DNA of 64,000 bases from Thermoanaerobacterium sp. PSU-2 (GTDB taxonomy: Bacteria > Bacillota > Thermoanaerobacteria > Thermoanaerobacterales > Thermoanaerobacteraceae), in the NCBI RefSeq assembly GCF_002102475.1, contig NZ_MSQD01000004.1:124001-188000 (forward strand). Direction: 5' to 3'. The stretch's first letter is position 1; each line of letters starts with the position of its first letter. The notes under the pieces were generated by a model that saw only the letters and a list, made by a program, of their open reading frames with translations, was not told where the DNA came from and searched no databases. Of this stretch, positions 1 through 8,947 are shown in pieces. Made by a program: the position numbers and the translations under genes.

Positions 1-256
1 ATATGCAGATACTTATAATGACAAGCAAAATATAGCTGGCACAGAAACAGGACCTACACTGGCATCTCTTGTCTTAAAATCAGGACACACTTTCGACATA
101 AGAAAAAGTCCTATGTTGATGTCAGATCCCATGATAAGCGGAATGGGCTATTACGATGAAACTGCCGATGCAAATATACAGCTTAATGTAGAAGTCAGTG
201 ATGATAAGATAAACGATGTAGTAAAAGTTATCAGTTCTTTTGGCGGCTTAACATAG
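1..256 (+). CDS. C-terminal fragment of an unrecognised protein
   Basis: An open frame enters from the left edge (frame beginning at base 2) and ends at the TAG at 254-256, giving about 84 residues. The visible part contains the segments YYDETADANIQ and KINDVVKVISSFGG near its end, and no stop interrupts it. I do not recognise the family. The start lies outside the window. A hairpin with a T-run directly overlaps its stop codon, which supports a real gene ending here. Confidence 0.6.
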   Translation, partial: YADTYNDKQNIAGTETGPTLASLVLKSGHTFDIRKSPMLMSDPMISGMGYYDETADANIQLNVEVSDDKINDVVKVISSFGGLT

Positions 257-284
257 GGCTTTTTAAAGCTCTATGATTTTTTTA
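252..284 (+). terminator. Intrinsic terminator of the left-edge gene
   Basis: A 10-bp stem (252-261 with 266-275, one G-U pair) with a 4-nt loop is followed by ATTTTTTTA. It overlaps the stop codon of the partial gene and lies upstream of the ABC operon promoter. Confidence 0.8.
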
Positions 285-302
285 TTTTAAAATTCTCTTA
301 CA

Positions 303-339
303 TTTTATTAACAATTTGTTAATAAAAGTTGGTTATAAT
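303..339 (+). promoter_or_regulatory. Perfect palindrome and -10 box upstream of the Gld-type ABC operon
   Basis: Bases 303-327 form a perfect 25-bp palindrome with arms TTTTATTAACAA and TTGTTAATAAAA around one central T. A TATAAT box follows at 334-339, so the palindrome covers the position where a -35 element would lie. No good -35 hexamer is visible, which suits an activator-dependent or repressed promoter. The arms are in the reverse orientation to the clostridial Rex site, so I do not assign a regulator. Confidence 0.5.
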
Positions 340-374
340 TAAGTAGTATATACAAAAAGGAGGTTTAGCCGCGT

Positions 375-1358
375 ATGATGATTGAAGTAAACAACGTTAC
401 CAAAGTTTACGGAAACCGCAAAGCCGTTGACAACATAAGCTTTTCTGTTGATAGCGGAGAAATCGTAGGGTTCTTAGGCCCAAATGGAGCTGGAAAAAGC
501 TCAACGATGAAAATGATAACTGGTTTTATGCCGCCAACATCAGGCACAATAAAGATTGCTGGATACGATATTATAGAAGATTCTATAAAGGCCAAAAAAC
601 ATATTGGTTATCTTCCAGAAGTTCCACCATTGTACCTAGATATGACTGTTGAAGCATATCTGGCCTTTGTCTGCGAATTAAAAGAAGTCCCAAATGACAA
701 GAAAAAAGCTACAGTAGATAAAGTCATAGGTGAAGTTGGTTTGTCAGACGTAAGAAAAAGGATCATTAAAAACCTTTCAAAAGGTTATAAGCAAAGAGTA
801 GGTCTTGCACAAGCAATCGTAGGAGATCCAGATGTATTGGTACTGGATGAGCCAACGGTAGGTTTAGATCCAAAACAAATCAAAGAAATAAGAGATATCA
901 TAAAAGAATTAGGAAAAAAACATACAATAATTCTAAGTACGCATATTTTGCCAGAAGTAAGCATGATATGCGATAGAGTTATAATCATAAACAAAGGCAA
1001 GATTGTAGCGGTAGATTCAACTGAAAATTTGACAGACACCATAGGAAAATCAAAAAGATATTTCCTAAAAGTAATAGGTTCTGTAGAAAAGATATCGACT
1101 ACTTTAAGAGGAATAAATGGAATTAAAAACTTTAAATCAAAAGTAGATTCTAAAGAAAATTGCATCGACGTAGATGTTGAAACAGATGTAGACCATGACC
1201 TAAGAAAAGAGATTTTCTTTTCCTTTGCAAATCAAAGTTTGCCTATCATTGAATTTAGGCCTGTAAACTACAGCTTAGAAGAAGTCTTCCTACAGCTTAC
1301 AACAGATGAGGAGGTAAATGATAATGAAAATGCTGACAATATACAAAAGGGAGCTTAA
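375..1358 (+). CDS. ABC transporter ATP-binding protein, GldA-like
   Basis: This is the ATPase subunit (327 aa) of an ABC-2 type export system. Walker A GPNGAGKSS is at residues 35-43, the signature LSKGYKQR at 134-141, Walker B VLVLDEP at 154-160 and the H-loop His at 190. The last 100 residues form the C-terminal regulatory extension common in drug/gliding-type ATPases. The ATG follows AAGGAGG, and a second ATG directly after it is equally possible. It overlaps the permease gene by about 35 bp, so the two are translationally coupled. Together with the next three genes it matches the GldA-GldF-GldG arrangement, which is widespread in non-gliding bacteria. The transported substrate cannot be read from the sequence. 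Confidence 0.9.
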   Translation: MMIEVNNVTKVYGNRKAVDNISFSVDSGEIVGFLGPNGAGKSSTMKMITGFMPPTSGTIKIAGYDIIEDSIKAKKHIGYLPEVPPLYLDMTVEAYLAFVCELKEVPNDKKKATVDKVIGEVGLSDVRKRIIKNLSKGYKQRVGLAQAIVGDPDVLVLDEPTVGLDPKQIKEIRDIIKELGKKHTIILSTHILPEVSMICDRVIIINKGKIVAVDSTENLTDTIGKSKRYFLKVIGSVEKISTTLRGINGIKNFKSKVDSKENCIDVDVETDVDHDLRKEIFFSFANQSLPIIEFRPVNYSLEEVFLQLTTDEEVNDNENADNIQKGA

Positions 1359-2031
1359 GTCCTACTTTCTTTCGCCTCTTGCGTATGTACTGGTAGGCTT
1401 TTTGCTGCTTATATCTGGATATTTCTTTGCAACATTTGTCCTTTCAACGCAATACGCCTTGATGTCACCAGTTTTTGGAAATATGGTGTTTGTATTCATG
1501 TTTGTAAGCCCTATTTTGACCATGAGGCTAATATCGGAAGAAATGAAAAATGGCACAGATCAACTGCTTATGACATCACCTCTTAGGATAACCGACATGG
1601 TTTTAGGAAAATACTTTGCTGCATTGACTGTTTATACATTATCTTTGGTGATTTCTTTAATATATCCTTTGTACCTTAAAATATACAGCACACCTGACTT
1701 TGGCCCAATTTTGACAGGATACATTGGGACATTTTTGATGGGTGCAGCATTTATCGCAATAGGCATTTTTGCTTCATCTTTAACCGAAAACCAGCTAATT
1801 GCAGGCGTCATAGGTTTTTCAATATTACTGCTCTTTTGGATCGTTAGCTGGCTGGGAGATGTTTTTCAGGGAACAGCAAAAAACATTGTAGACAACATTT
1901 CACTTCTGCAAAGATTCACTAACTTTCAAAACGGTGTTTTAAGCTTAAACGACGTTGTCTTCTACTTGAGTGTGATAATATTCTTTGTATTTGTCACTAT
2001 AATGGTAGTCGACAAAAGACGCTGGAGTTAG
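1324..2031 (+). CDS. ABC-2 type permease, GldF-like
   Basis: The permease subunit (235 aa) has about six hydrophobic segments, beginning with an elbow helix and membrane span after MKMLTIYKRELKSYFLSPLAY, and a second conserved block RLISEEMKNGTDQLLMTSP that is typical of the ABC-2 family. An upstream ATG at 1318 sits only 2-3 nt from the GAGGAGGT site. The ATG at 1324 has normal spacing, so I chose it. It overlaps the end of the ATPase gene and is followed 12 bp later by the GldG-like gene with its own GGAGGT. Confidence 0.88.
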   Translation: MKMLTIYKRELKSYFLSPLAYVLVGFLLLISGYFFATFVLSTQYALMSPVFGNMVFVFMFVSPILTMRLISEEMKNGTDQLLMTSPLRITDMVLGKYFAALTVYTLSLVISLIYPLYLKIYSTPDFGPILTGYIGTFLMGAAFIAIGIFASSLTENQLIAGVIGFSILLLFWIVSWLGDVFQGTAKNIVDNISLLQRFTNFQNGVLSLNDVVFYLSVIIFFVFVTIMVVDKRRWS

Positions 2032-2043
2032 GAGGTAATTCTA

Positions 2044-3426
2044 TTGAACAAACTTAGATTAAAATACGGAAGCAACATGGTTTTATCTATCGTTATTTTA
2101 CTTGGCATATTGATCTTTGGCAATTTAGTATTGGCTCAAAAGCCTGTTAAATGGGATCTCACTAAGTCAAAACAGTATACCCTTTCTGATAAGACGAAGC
2201 AAGTATTAAAAAATCTAAAGACAGATGTGACAGTCTACGCATTTTTCCAAAACGACAGTGCAAAGACACAAGTTCAAAATCTTTTAGATGAGTACACAGC
2301 ATTGTCAAAAAGGATAAAAGTGCAATTCATCGATCCTGACAAAAATCCATCCCTCGCACAAAAATACGGAATTACAGATTACGATACAACATTGTTTTTA
2401 AACAGCAAAGATGACAGCAAGAGACAGATCGTAAATTCATACGACATTTTCACACAATCTCAAGAAACCGGTCAGAATATTTTCAGCGGTGAGCAACAAT
2501 TTACTCAAGCAATAATCAATGTCACCGAAGTCAACAAAATAAATGCTTACATCATCCAAGGCCATAATGAGGTAAACAGCACAGATTCCCTTACGACCTT
2601 TAAATCGGCATTGCAAGGTGAAGGCTACAGCGTAAATGACCTTAATATTGGTCAAGCTGGTGGCATACCAAAAGATGCAGGGCTTATAATCATTGCCAAT
2701 CCAAAATCAGATTACACTCAGCAAGAAATGAATGCTATAATGGATTATCTGAAAAAGGGCGGAAAAGCCTTCATCATGATGGGAGCTGAAAATGGCCCTC
2801 TTACTGAAAAATCGATCAATGATATTTTGTCAAATTGGAATGTAAAAATTGACAATGACATAGTTGTGGATCCTTCAAGAAACTATTTTATGGACGCTTT
2901 ATCGCCTGTACCAGAATATGGATACCATGACATCACTGACAAACTGGAATCAGCTAATTTAGCAACTGTTGCTCCAAGCTCCAGAAGTATTACTTACAAA
3001 GCGTCAAGTAGCAGCAATATCTCGATTCAATCATTCTTGACCACCAGCGATAAAGCGTGGGGAGAAACGAATTTCAACAGCAAGCAGGCATCTTACGACA
3101 AAAACGACATAAAAGGACCTTTGACATTAGGCGTTACCATCTCTGACAGCAAAACAGGTATGAAGATAGTAGTGCTGGGAAACGACCTTATGGCTACAGA
3201 TAGAGTTATAGGTTTAGAAGGCAATAGAGATCTCCTTATGAACAGCGCAAACTGGCTTACAAATAAGACAGTGCAGATTTCCATAAGTCCTAAATCTCTC
3301 GACTACGCAACAGTGTTTATGACCGGAAAACAAGCTGATTACATGTTCATAGTCACAGTTATAGTTATACCTTTGGTTATCTGGATCATAGGCGGCTACG
3401 TCTTCTTCAGGAGGAGAGCTTTATGA
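2044..3426 (+). CDS. GldG-like ABC auxiliary protein (ABC_transp_aux)
   Basis: The protein (460 aa) has an N-terminal membrane anchor, a large extracytoplasmic domain and a C-terminal membrane span followed by FFRRRAL. The segment WDLTKSKQYTLSDKT near residue 35 is the hallmark of the GldG/ABC-type auxiliary family. The start codon is TTG, 7 nt after GGAGGT. The gene shares an ATGA overlap with the next one. In the known gliding systems GldG partners GldA/GldF; in Firmicutes the role is unknown, and an envelope export or remodelling function is only inferred. Confidence 0.85.
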   Translation: MNKLRLKYGSNMVLSIVILLGILIFGNLVLAQKPVKWDLTKSKQYTLSDKTKQVLKNLKTDVTVYAFFQNDSAKTQVQNLLDEYTALSKRIKVQFIDPDKNPSLAQKYGITDYDTTLFLNSKDDSKRQIVNSYDIFTQSQETGQNIFSGEQQFTQAIINVTEVNKINAYIIQGHNEVNSTDSLTTFKSALQGEGYSVNDLNIGQAGGIPKDAGLIIIANPKSDYTQQEMNAIMDYLKKGGKAFIMMGAENGPLTEKSINDILSNWNVKIDNDIVVDPSRNYFMDALSPVPEYGYHDITDKLESANLATVAPSSRSITYKASSSSNISIQSFLTTSDKAWGETNFNSKQASYDKNDIKGPLTLGVTISDSKTGMKIVVLGNDLMATDRVIGLEGNRDLLMNSANWLTNKTVQISISPKSLDYATVFMTGKQADYMFIVTVIVIPLVIWIIGGYVFFRRRAL

Positions 3427-4316
3427 AGACTTTTAGAAACACTATAATAATGCTTTTAATTCTCGGCGTACTTGCAGGATACTATTACTACGCAAAATCT
3501 ACAAAAAAGCCTGCGCCGTCTACAAATATAATCAACATAAGCAAAAGCAAAATATCTTTTGTAGACATAAAAGATGCAGGCAATGAATTGGCTATTAAAA
3601 AAAATGGCAGCACTTATAATGTCACAAAGCCTGTCAGTTATAAGGCAGATAGCACCAGCACAGACGACCTGTTTAATTCGATTTCAGGCCTTAAATACAG
3701 CAGAAAATTTACAGATACTGATGTAAAAAAATACGGTTTAGATAAATCTGATTTTATAATATCTGTATCATCTAATGATGGAAAAAAGGAAGATTTGATT
3801 GTAGGAAACAAATCGCCTGTGGGAAATTCGTACTATGCAAAGCTTAAAAATTCTAATTATATATACGTTGTAGATGCCAGCTCAATAGAAAATTTGCAAA
3901 TAACCAGCAACGACACTTTGTTTAATTACTTGGACAAAGACGTGTACACAATATCAAAAGACAGGATTTCAAAGATAACATACACAGATTCTACCGGGAC
4001 TTACGATATAGAAAAAAACAAAAGTGGAAAATGGATGTACAATGGCAAAGAAATAAGCAGCGATAATTCAGAAGCTCTCCTTAATGACATTGTTTTGTTG
4101 AATCCGACAGGCATCGATCCAAACAAAAAAATTGTTGGAAACAATTCAAGTTTTACACTGACAATATCAGATGGAAATAAAAGTGAAGAAGTTAAATTTT
4201 TGACTGATGACAATGCCACGTACTATTTGCAAAAGAATTCAACTCAGATTGGATTGTATATATCAAAAGACCAATTAAGCAGTTTATTAAGCGATATAAA
4301 AAAAGTGATAAAATAA
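3423..4316 (+). CDS. DUF4340-family secreted/anchored protein
   Basis: The protein (297 aa) has an N-terminal hydrophobic anchor (about residues 5-23) followed by an extracytoplasmic part with repeated beta-rich units. These include FTDTDVKKYGLDKSDFIISV and a later copy around TYDIEKNKSGKWMYNG, the pattern of DUF4340 proteins. It is the last gene of the Gld-type ABC operon and starts on an ATGA overlap, so it is made in step with the GldG-like protein. DUF4340 proteins commonly follow GldG-type genes. The function is unknown. Confidence 0.8.
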   Translation: MKTFRNTIIMLLILGVLAGYYYYAKSTKKPAPSTNIINISKSKISFVDIKDAGNELAIKKNGSTYNVTKPVSYKADSTSTDDLFNSISGLKYSRKFTDTDVKKYGLDKSDFIISVSSNDGKKEDLIVGNKSPVGNSYYAKLKNSNYIYVVDASSIENLQITSNDTLFNYLDKDVYTISKDRISKITYTDSTGTYDIEKNKSGKWMYNGKEISSDNSEALLNDIVLLNPTGIDPNKKIVGNNSSFTLTISDGNKSEEVKFLTDDNATYYLQKNSTQIGLYISKDQLSSLLSDIKKVIK

Positions 4317-4342
4317 GGAGTCGTTGTACTCCTTATTTCTTT
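4311..4342 (+). terminator. Terminator of the ABC operon
   Basis: An 11-bp stem (4311-4321 with 4328-4338, loop of 6) begins in the stop codon region of the DUF4340 gene and is followed by a short T-rich stretch. Confidence 0.75.
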
Positions 4343-4489
4343 GCCACTTCAATGACATCTTCTTTAATCGTATCTTATCTGTTTCTCCATAAAATTTACT
4401 TTTAAGGTAAATAAAAAAATTGTATAATGTATAATATGATTATTTAAAATATATTTTTGTTTTACGATATATTTGTCGGGGGAATTTTG

Positions 4490-6244
4490 ATGAACGATAA
4501 TTTGATTTTTTCACTTGACATAGGTACAAGAATTGTTGTAGGTATAGTAGGTATGCCAGAAAATGATAAGCTGAAAGTCTTAGCTGTCGAACAAATGGAG
4601 CATACAGATAGAGTTATGTTTGACGGCCAAGTTCACGACATCGACAAGGTGGCATCTGTCGCAATCAAGATAAAGGAAAAACTGGAAAAAAAGCTTGGAA
4701 TAACACTTAAAAGCGTTAGCCTTGCTGCGGCAGGAAGATCGCTGAAAACTAAAATAGTAAGAGTCGAAAAAAACATTGAAGAAAACTACATAGTGAAAGA
4801 CAGCGACATAGATAACCTGGTACTGTCTGCATTGAACACAGCAAAAGAAGAAATATCTCGAGAAAACCACACTTTAAAGTACCACATGGTAGGATACTCC
4901 ATAAAAAGCTTTTACTTAGATGGCCTGCCTATAACAAACCTAAAAGACCACACAGGCAAGGAAATCTCTGTAGAGATAATAGCCACATTCTTGCCGTACG
5001 ATGTAGTAGAAAGCTTATACTCAGTGGCAAAAAAAGCAGGATTAGAAGTATCGTATCTTACATTGGAGCCGATTGCCGCAATCGGCGTTGCAATAATGCC
5101 ACAAATTAGAATGCTTAACATAGCGCTTGTAGATATTGGAGCAGGTACATCTGACATAGCCATTTCAAAAGACGGGAATATCATATCATACTCAATGGTT
5201 CCATTTGCAGGCGATGAAGTAACTGAAACCATACAGCAACATTACCTTACTGACTTTAATACAGCAGAAAAAATCAAAACCACATCTAAAAAAGATATAA
5301 AATTCAAAGACGTCATAGGGCTACAGCACCAAATTTCCCGCTTAGATGTTTTAGATTTAATATCGCCTGTTGTCAAAAATCTCGCAAAGAAGATCTGCGA
5401 TGAAATCGTAAAGTACAATGGAAAAAGTCCATCTGCTGTATTTTTAGTTGGAGGCAGCAGCAATCTTCCCAACATAGCAGAGGAAATAGCAAAAAATCTA
5501 TCTATACCGATAGAGAGAGTTTCAGTAAGAGATGCCAGCACTATTGCCATCGTAGATTACAAATGCAAAAAATTAAAAGGTCCAGAGTACATAACACCTA
5601 TAGGCATAGCATACTCCACCATGATGGACAGAAAAAAAGATTTCATAACAATTTATTTCAATGACGAAAAATTAGAATTATTAAACCTGAAAGAAATGAC
5701 AATAATGGACGTACTTTTAAAAACCAACTTTGATTCAAAAAGATTAATCGCAAAGCCAGGTAAAAATTTGTCATTTTCCCTTAACGGTGAAAATATAATC
5801 ATAAAAGGTCAAATAGGAATACCAGCTAAAATCTTAAAAAATGGCAAAGTCGCAAATCTTAAATCTAAAGTTGAAAACGGAGACAAAATAGTTGTCGAAA
5901 GTGGCATAAATGGCAGTGATGCATCTATTTCGATTCGAGAAATAAAAGAAAAGTACAACGCATCTAAAGTCACTGTCAATGATAAAATTGTAGATGACGA
6001 TTATATGGTAAAAGATGGGGACGCAATTAAAACAATCATAGATGAAGAAGATTGCTTTTACGTATACATAAATGGCGATAAAAAAATTCTCACAGGTAAA
6101 CAACAATATATTTTTGTGGATATATTTAACACTGTAGACTTCGACATGCCTAAAAACAAAATTCCTGAGATGACCTTAAACGGCAAAAAAGCATCGTATA
6201 CGGACATCTTAAAAAAAGGAGATAAAATAGAAATACTTGTTTGA
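4490..6244 (+). CDS. FtsA/PilM-like actin-fold ATPase with long C-terminal beta-rich extension
   Basis: The first ~380 residues have the FtsA architecture: phosphate-1 SLDIGTRIVVGIVG, an SHS2-like insert, phosphate-2 VDIGAGTSDIAIS and the adenosine motif FLVGGSSNLPNIAEEI. The remaining ~200 residues are not part of canonical FtsA. They contain repeated units of the form ...VTVNDK.VDDDYMVKDGD.I... and end GDKIEILV, resembling repeated ubiquitin-like folds. The ATG at 4490 follows GGGGGAA; an in-frame TTG at 4457 has no ribosome binding site. Tandem TATAAT boxes at 4423-4435 lie upstream. It is transcribed alone, far from any ftsZ, so a divisome role is not shown. It may be a paralogue specialised in envelope or pilus assembly. 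Confidence 0.75.
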   Translation: MNDNLIFSLDIGTRIVVGIVGMPENDKLKVLAVEQMEHTDRVMFDGQVHDIDKVASVAIKIKEKLEKKLGITLKSVSLAAAGRSLKTKIVRVEKNIEENYIVKDSDIDNLVLSALNTAKEEISRENHTLKYHMVGYSIKSFYLDGLPITNLKDHTGKEISVEIIATFLPYDVVESLYSVAKKAGLEVSYLTLEPIAAIGVAIMPQIRMLNIALVDIGAGTSDIAISKDGNIISYSMVPFAGDEVTETIQQHYLTDFNTAEKIKTTSKKDIKFKDVIGLQHQISRLDVLDLISPVVKNLAKKICDEIVKYNGKSPSAVFLVGGSSNLPNIAEEIAKNLSIPIERVSVRDASTIAIVDYKCKKLKGPEYITPIGIAYSTMMDRKKDFITIYFNDEKLELLNLKEMTIMDVLLKTNFDSKRLIAKPGKNLSFSLNGENIIIKGQIGIPAKILKNGKVANLKSKVENGDKIVVESGINGSDASISIREIKEKYNASKVTVNDKIVDDDYMVKDGDAIKTIIDEEDCFYVYINGDKKILTGKQQYIFVDIFNTVDFDMPKNKIPEMTLNGKKASYTDILKKGDKIEILV

Positions 6245-6246
6245 TA

Positions 6247-6270
6247 ATAAGGGCCAAATTCGGCCCTTAT
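6247..6270. terminator. Bidirectional terminator between convergent genes
   Basis: A 9-bp stem (6247-6255 with 6262-6270, loop of 6, core AAGGGCC) lies between the convergent FtsA-like and dehydratase-activator genes. Confidence 0.75.
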
Positions 6271-6283
6271 ATTATAATAAGCA

Positions 6284-7270
6284 TCACGATACACTTTGTG
6301 AAAAGATATTTTTGTTTGTTGAATTTGACCATTTGCCACACCTGTCTCCCCAGCGTGATACGACTTCTTCGTCTTTTATAAACTCAACAACTTCACAATT
6401 GTTTGAACATCCAGAACATATAAACCCCTGCGCTTTATAAGCAAAATCGGCAATTTCAAATCCATTAAACTGTGTATATCCTTTTTTCTTTACAGCTTCT
6501 TTGGCAAGTATCGCAGCACCTATTGCACCCATCACTCCATAATATTTTGGCACGTATACTTTCATGCCTAAAGCTTTTTCAAAGGCAGCCTTTATGCCTT
6601 TGTTGGCCGCTACACCTCCCTGAAATACAATCGGTTCTTTTATATCCTTCCCTTTCCCTACATTGTTTAAATAATTTCTAACTAATGCTTCGCACAAACC
6701 GTTTATTATATCATTAAGCGGATATCCCATCTGTTGCTTATGTATCATGTCAGACTCGGCAAACACTCCGCATCTGCCTGCTATCCTTACAGGATTTTTT
6801 GACTCCAACGCCAAATCTCCAAATCTTTCTATTGGTATATTAAGCCTGTACGCCTGTTGGTCCAGAAACGAACCTGTACCTGCGGCACAAACAGTATTCA
6901 TGGCAAAATCGACTACAATACCATCCCTTAAAATAATTATCTTAGAATCTTGACCACCTATCTCAAAAATCGTATGGACATCTGGTATCAAACTGGATGA
7001 CGCAATTGCATGGGCAGTAATCTCATTCTTGATGATATCTGCACCTACCATAAGACCTGTCAACTGTCTTCCACTTCCAGTCGTACCGACTCCCTTTACA
7101 TCTACATCACCATAAAGCCTGTCTCTAATTTCCATCAAAGCCTTTTGAACTGCTTTAATCGGCTGTCCTTGTGTTCTAATATAAACATAATCAATAACCT
7201 CATTGTTTGCGTCAATCAATGCCACATCTGTACTGACAGATCCGACGTCAATTCCCATGTATACATCCAT
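6284..7270 (-). CDS. 2-hydroxyacyl-CoA dehydratase activator-like ATPase (BadF/HgdC family)
   Basis: The protein (328 aa) is an acetate-kinase-fold ATPase. MGIDVGSVSTDVALID lies at residues 5-20 and the conserved EIGGQDSK at 103-110. C128 (VCAAGTGSF) and C167 (GRCGVFAESD) match the two cysteines by which each HgdC monomer holds the interface [4Fe-4S] cluster. The ATG follows AGGAGG. In known systems this protein drives ATP-dependent electron transfer to a two-subunit dehydratase, but no dehydratase genes are adjacent. About 45 C-terminal residues add a second cysteine set (C285, C288, C292, C311) not present in classic activators. The role is therefore uncertain; it is a solitary activase homologue. 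Confidence 0.82.
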   Translation of the reverse strand: MDVYMGIDVGSVSTDVALIDANNEVIDYVYIRTQGQPIKAVQKALMEIRDRLYGDVDVKGVGTTGSGRQLTGLMVGADIIKNEITAHAIASSSLIPDVHTIFEIGGQDSKIIILRDGIVVDFAMNTVCAAGTGSFLDQQAYRLNIPIERFGDLALESKNPVRIAGRCGVFAESDMIHKQQMGYPLNDIINGLCEALVRNYLNNVGKGKDIKEPIVFQGGVAANKGIKAAFEKALGMKVYVPKYYGVMGAIGAAILAKEAVKKKGYTQFNGFEIADFAYKAQGFICSGCSNNCEVVEFIKDEEVVSRWGDRCGKWSNSTNKNIFSQSVS

Positions 7271-7399
7271 TTAAATTACCTCCTTTGCAACAATTTACTA
7301 TATATCCAAAATTACCCTCAATCTTTATAATTATTATTTACGCATAATTTACAATTGTGGGCAAAAACTATTGTTAGTAAATCACTGGGGGCGATGGCT

Positions 7400-8920
7400 A
7401 TGAAAAAAAACTTATATATAATATTATTGACACTATCACTGTTAATAAACATTGTTTTAGGCATGTTGCATGGCAAAAATGGAAATTCAGCGCTTATAAT
7501 AATTTCAATGCTGACCCTTTTGCTTATAGGGTACATGCTTTACAAAAACAAAGTATCTGAAATGATGCCTGTAAACCTAAAAAATGAATTCCCACCTAAA
7601 GAAAAGGAATCCAGCAAAAAGATCAATATTACATTCAGAGATGTAGCAGGACTTGACGAGGTTATTGACGAGCTTAAAATCATCATCGATTTTATAAACA
7701 ACACTGAAAAGTACGACAGGATGGGTGCTAAAATACCAAAGGGAATACTTTTTTACGGTCCGCCAGGCACAGGCAAAACCTTGCTGGCAACTGCTTTAGC
7801 AGGTGAAACAAATTCTACATTCATATCTGCATCAGGTTCAGAATTTGTTGAAAAATACGTAGGCGTTGGAGCCAGCCGCATAAGAGCGTTGTTTGCAAGA
7901 GCTAAAAAATCAACACCAAGCATTATCTTCATAGACGAAATCGATGCAGTTGGAAGCAAGCGAAATAACGACAACAATTCTGAAAAAGATCAAACATTGA
8001 ATCAGCTATTAGTTGAAATGGATGGGTTCAACAGCAATGACGGGATAATCGTAATAGGTGCTACAAACAGGCTGGACATGCTGGATGAAGCCCTTTTAAG
8101 GCCAGGAAGATTTGACAGGACTATTCACATAGGAAATCCAAACGTAAAAGCCAGATTGGAAATACTGAAAGTACATACGAGAAATAAGCCTTTAGACACT
8201 GACATATCGTTAGATGAAATTGCTAAAAAAACTCACGGCATGACAGGCGCACACTTATCGTCTATATGCAATGAGGCTGCCATTCTCGCTGTAATAAGGC
8301 ACAAGCAGAGAATAGGAAGAGAAGAATTTGATGAAGCAATAGAGAGGGTCGTCGCAGGCCTTCAAAAGAAAAATCCAGAAGTATTGGAGAAAGAGCGCAA
8401 AATTGCGGCACACCATGAAGCAGGTCATGCCATAATCGGAAAAATATTAAACTCCAGCACAGTAGAAAAAATATCCATCGTGCCGCGAGGAGAAGCCTTA
8501 GGATACGTCTTAAATTTCCCAAAAGACGATGCCTTCTTGATGACAAAGACAGATTTAAAAAATAAGATAACCATGCTTTTAGGTGGCCGTGCCGCTGAGG
8601 AGATAATGTTTAATGAAGTATCAACTGGTGCAGAAAACGACCTAAAGGAAGCTACAAATATTTCATATCAAATGGTTTGCAATTACGGCATGAGCGAATT
8701 AGGTCACAGAATATATGACATTAGAATGACAAAAACAACGGATAAAATTGACGCTGAAGTAAATAAAATAATCAATAGCTGCTACACTAATGCAAAGAAA
8801 ATCCTCTTAGAGAAAAAAGACAAGATAATCTTGATTGCAGATAGATTATTGTCTAACGAGACGATAACGAGAGAAGAAATCGACGAATTGATGAAAGACG
8901 AAAAACAAATGTGCATATAA
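7400..8920 (+). CDS. ftsH: Short FtsH-type AAA+ zinc metalloprotease
   Basis: This is a membrane-anchored ATP-dependent protease of 506 aa. Two membrane helices lie at about residues 5-22 and 29-48, separated by only ~7 residues. The AAA+ module has Walker A GPPGTGKT (120-127) and Walker B IIFIDEIDA (175-183). The M41 protease module has HEAGH (339-343) and the probable third zinc ligand Asp414 (AENDL). Canonical FtsH is ~600-650 aa with a ~70-residue extracytoplasmic domain that is missing here. The ATG at 7400 is 8 nt from GGGGG; upstream TTG and ATG codons are less well placed. The gene is divergent from the dehydratase activator. It is probably a second, specialised FtsH rather than the housekeeping copy. 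Confidence 0.85.
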   Translation: MKKNLYIILLTLSLLINIVLGMLHGKNGNSALIIISMLTLLLIGYMLYKNKVSEMMPVNLKNEFPPKEKESSKKINITFRDVAGLDEVIDELKIIIDFINNTEKYDRMGAKIPKGILFYGPPGTGKTLLATALAGETNSTFISASGSEFVEKYVGVGASRIRALFARAKKSTPSIIFIDEIDAVGSKRNNDNNSEKDQTLNQLLVEMDGFNSNDGIIVIGATNRLDMLDEALLRPGRFDRTIHIGNPNVKARLEILKVHTRNKPLDTDISLDEIAKKTHGMTGAHLSSICNEAAILAVIRHKQRIGREEFDEAIERVVAGLQKKNPEVLEKERKIAAHHEAGHAIIGKILNSSTVEKISIVPRGEALGYVLNFPKDDAFLMTKTDLKNKITMLLGGRAAEEIMFNEVSTGAENDLKEATNISYQMVCNYGMSELGHRIYDIRMTKTTDKIDAEVNKIINSCYTNAKKILLEKKDKIILIADRLLSNETITREEIDELMKDEKQMCI

Positions 8921-8947
8921 AATAGGCCTTCCTTATAGGCCTATTTT
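8919..8947. terminator. Bidirectional terminator after ftsH
   Basis: A perfect 10-bp stem (8919-8928 with 8938-8947, core AATAGGCC, loop of 9) starts at the ftsH stop and overlaps the stop of the convergent DUF1461 gene. It ends in TTTT on the plus strand. Confidence 0.8.

Noticed and set aside
303-327. Rex operator
   Set aside because: The arms are in the order TTAACAA-N-TTGTTAA, the reverse of the clostridial Rex site.
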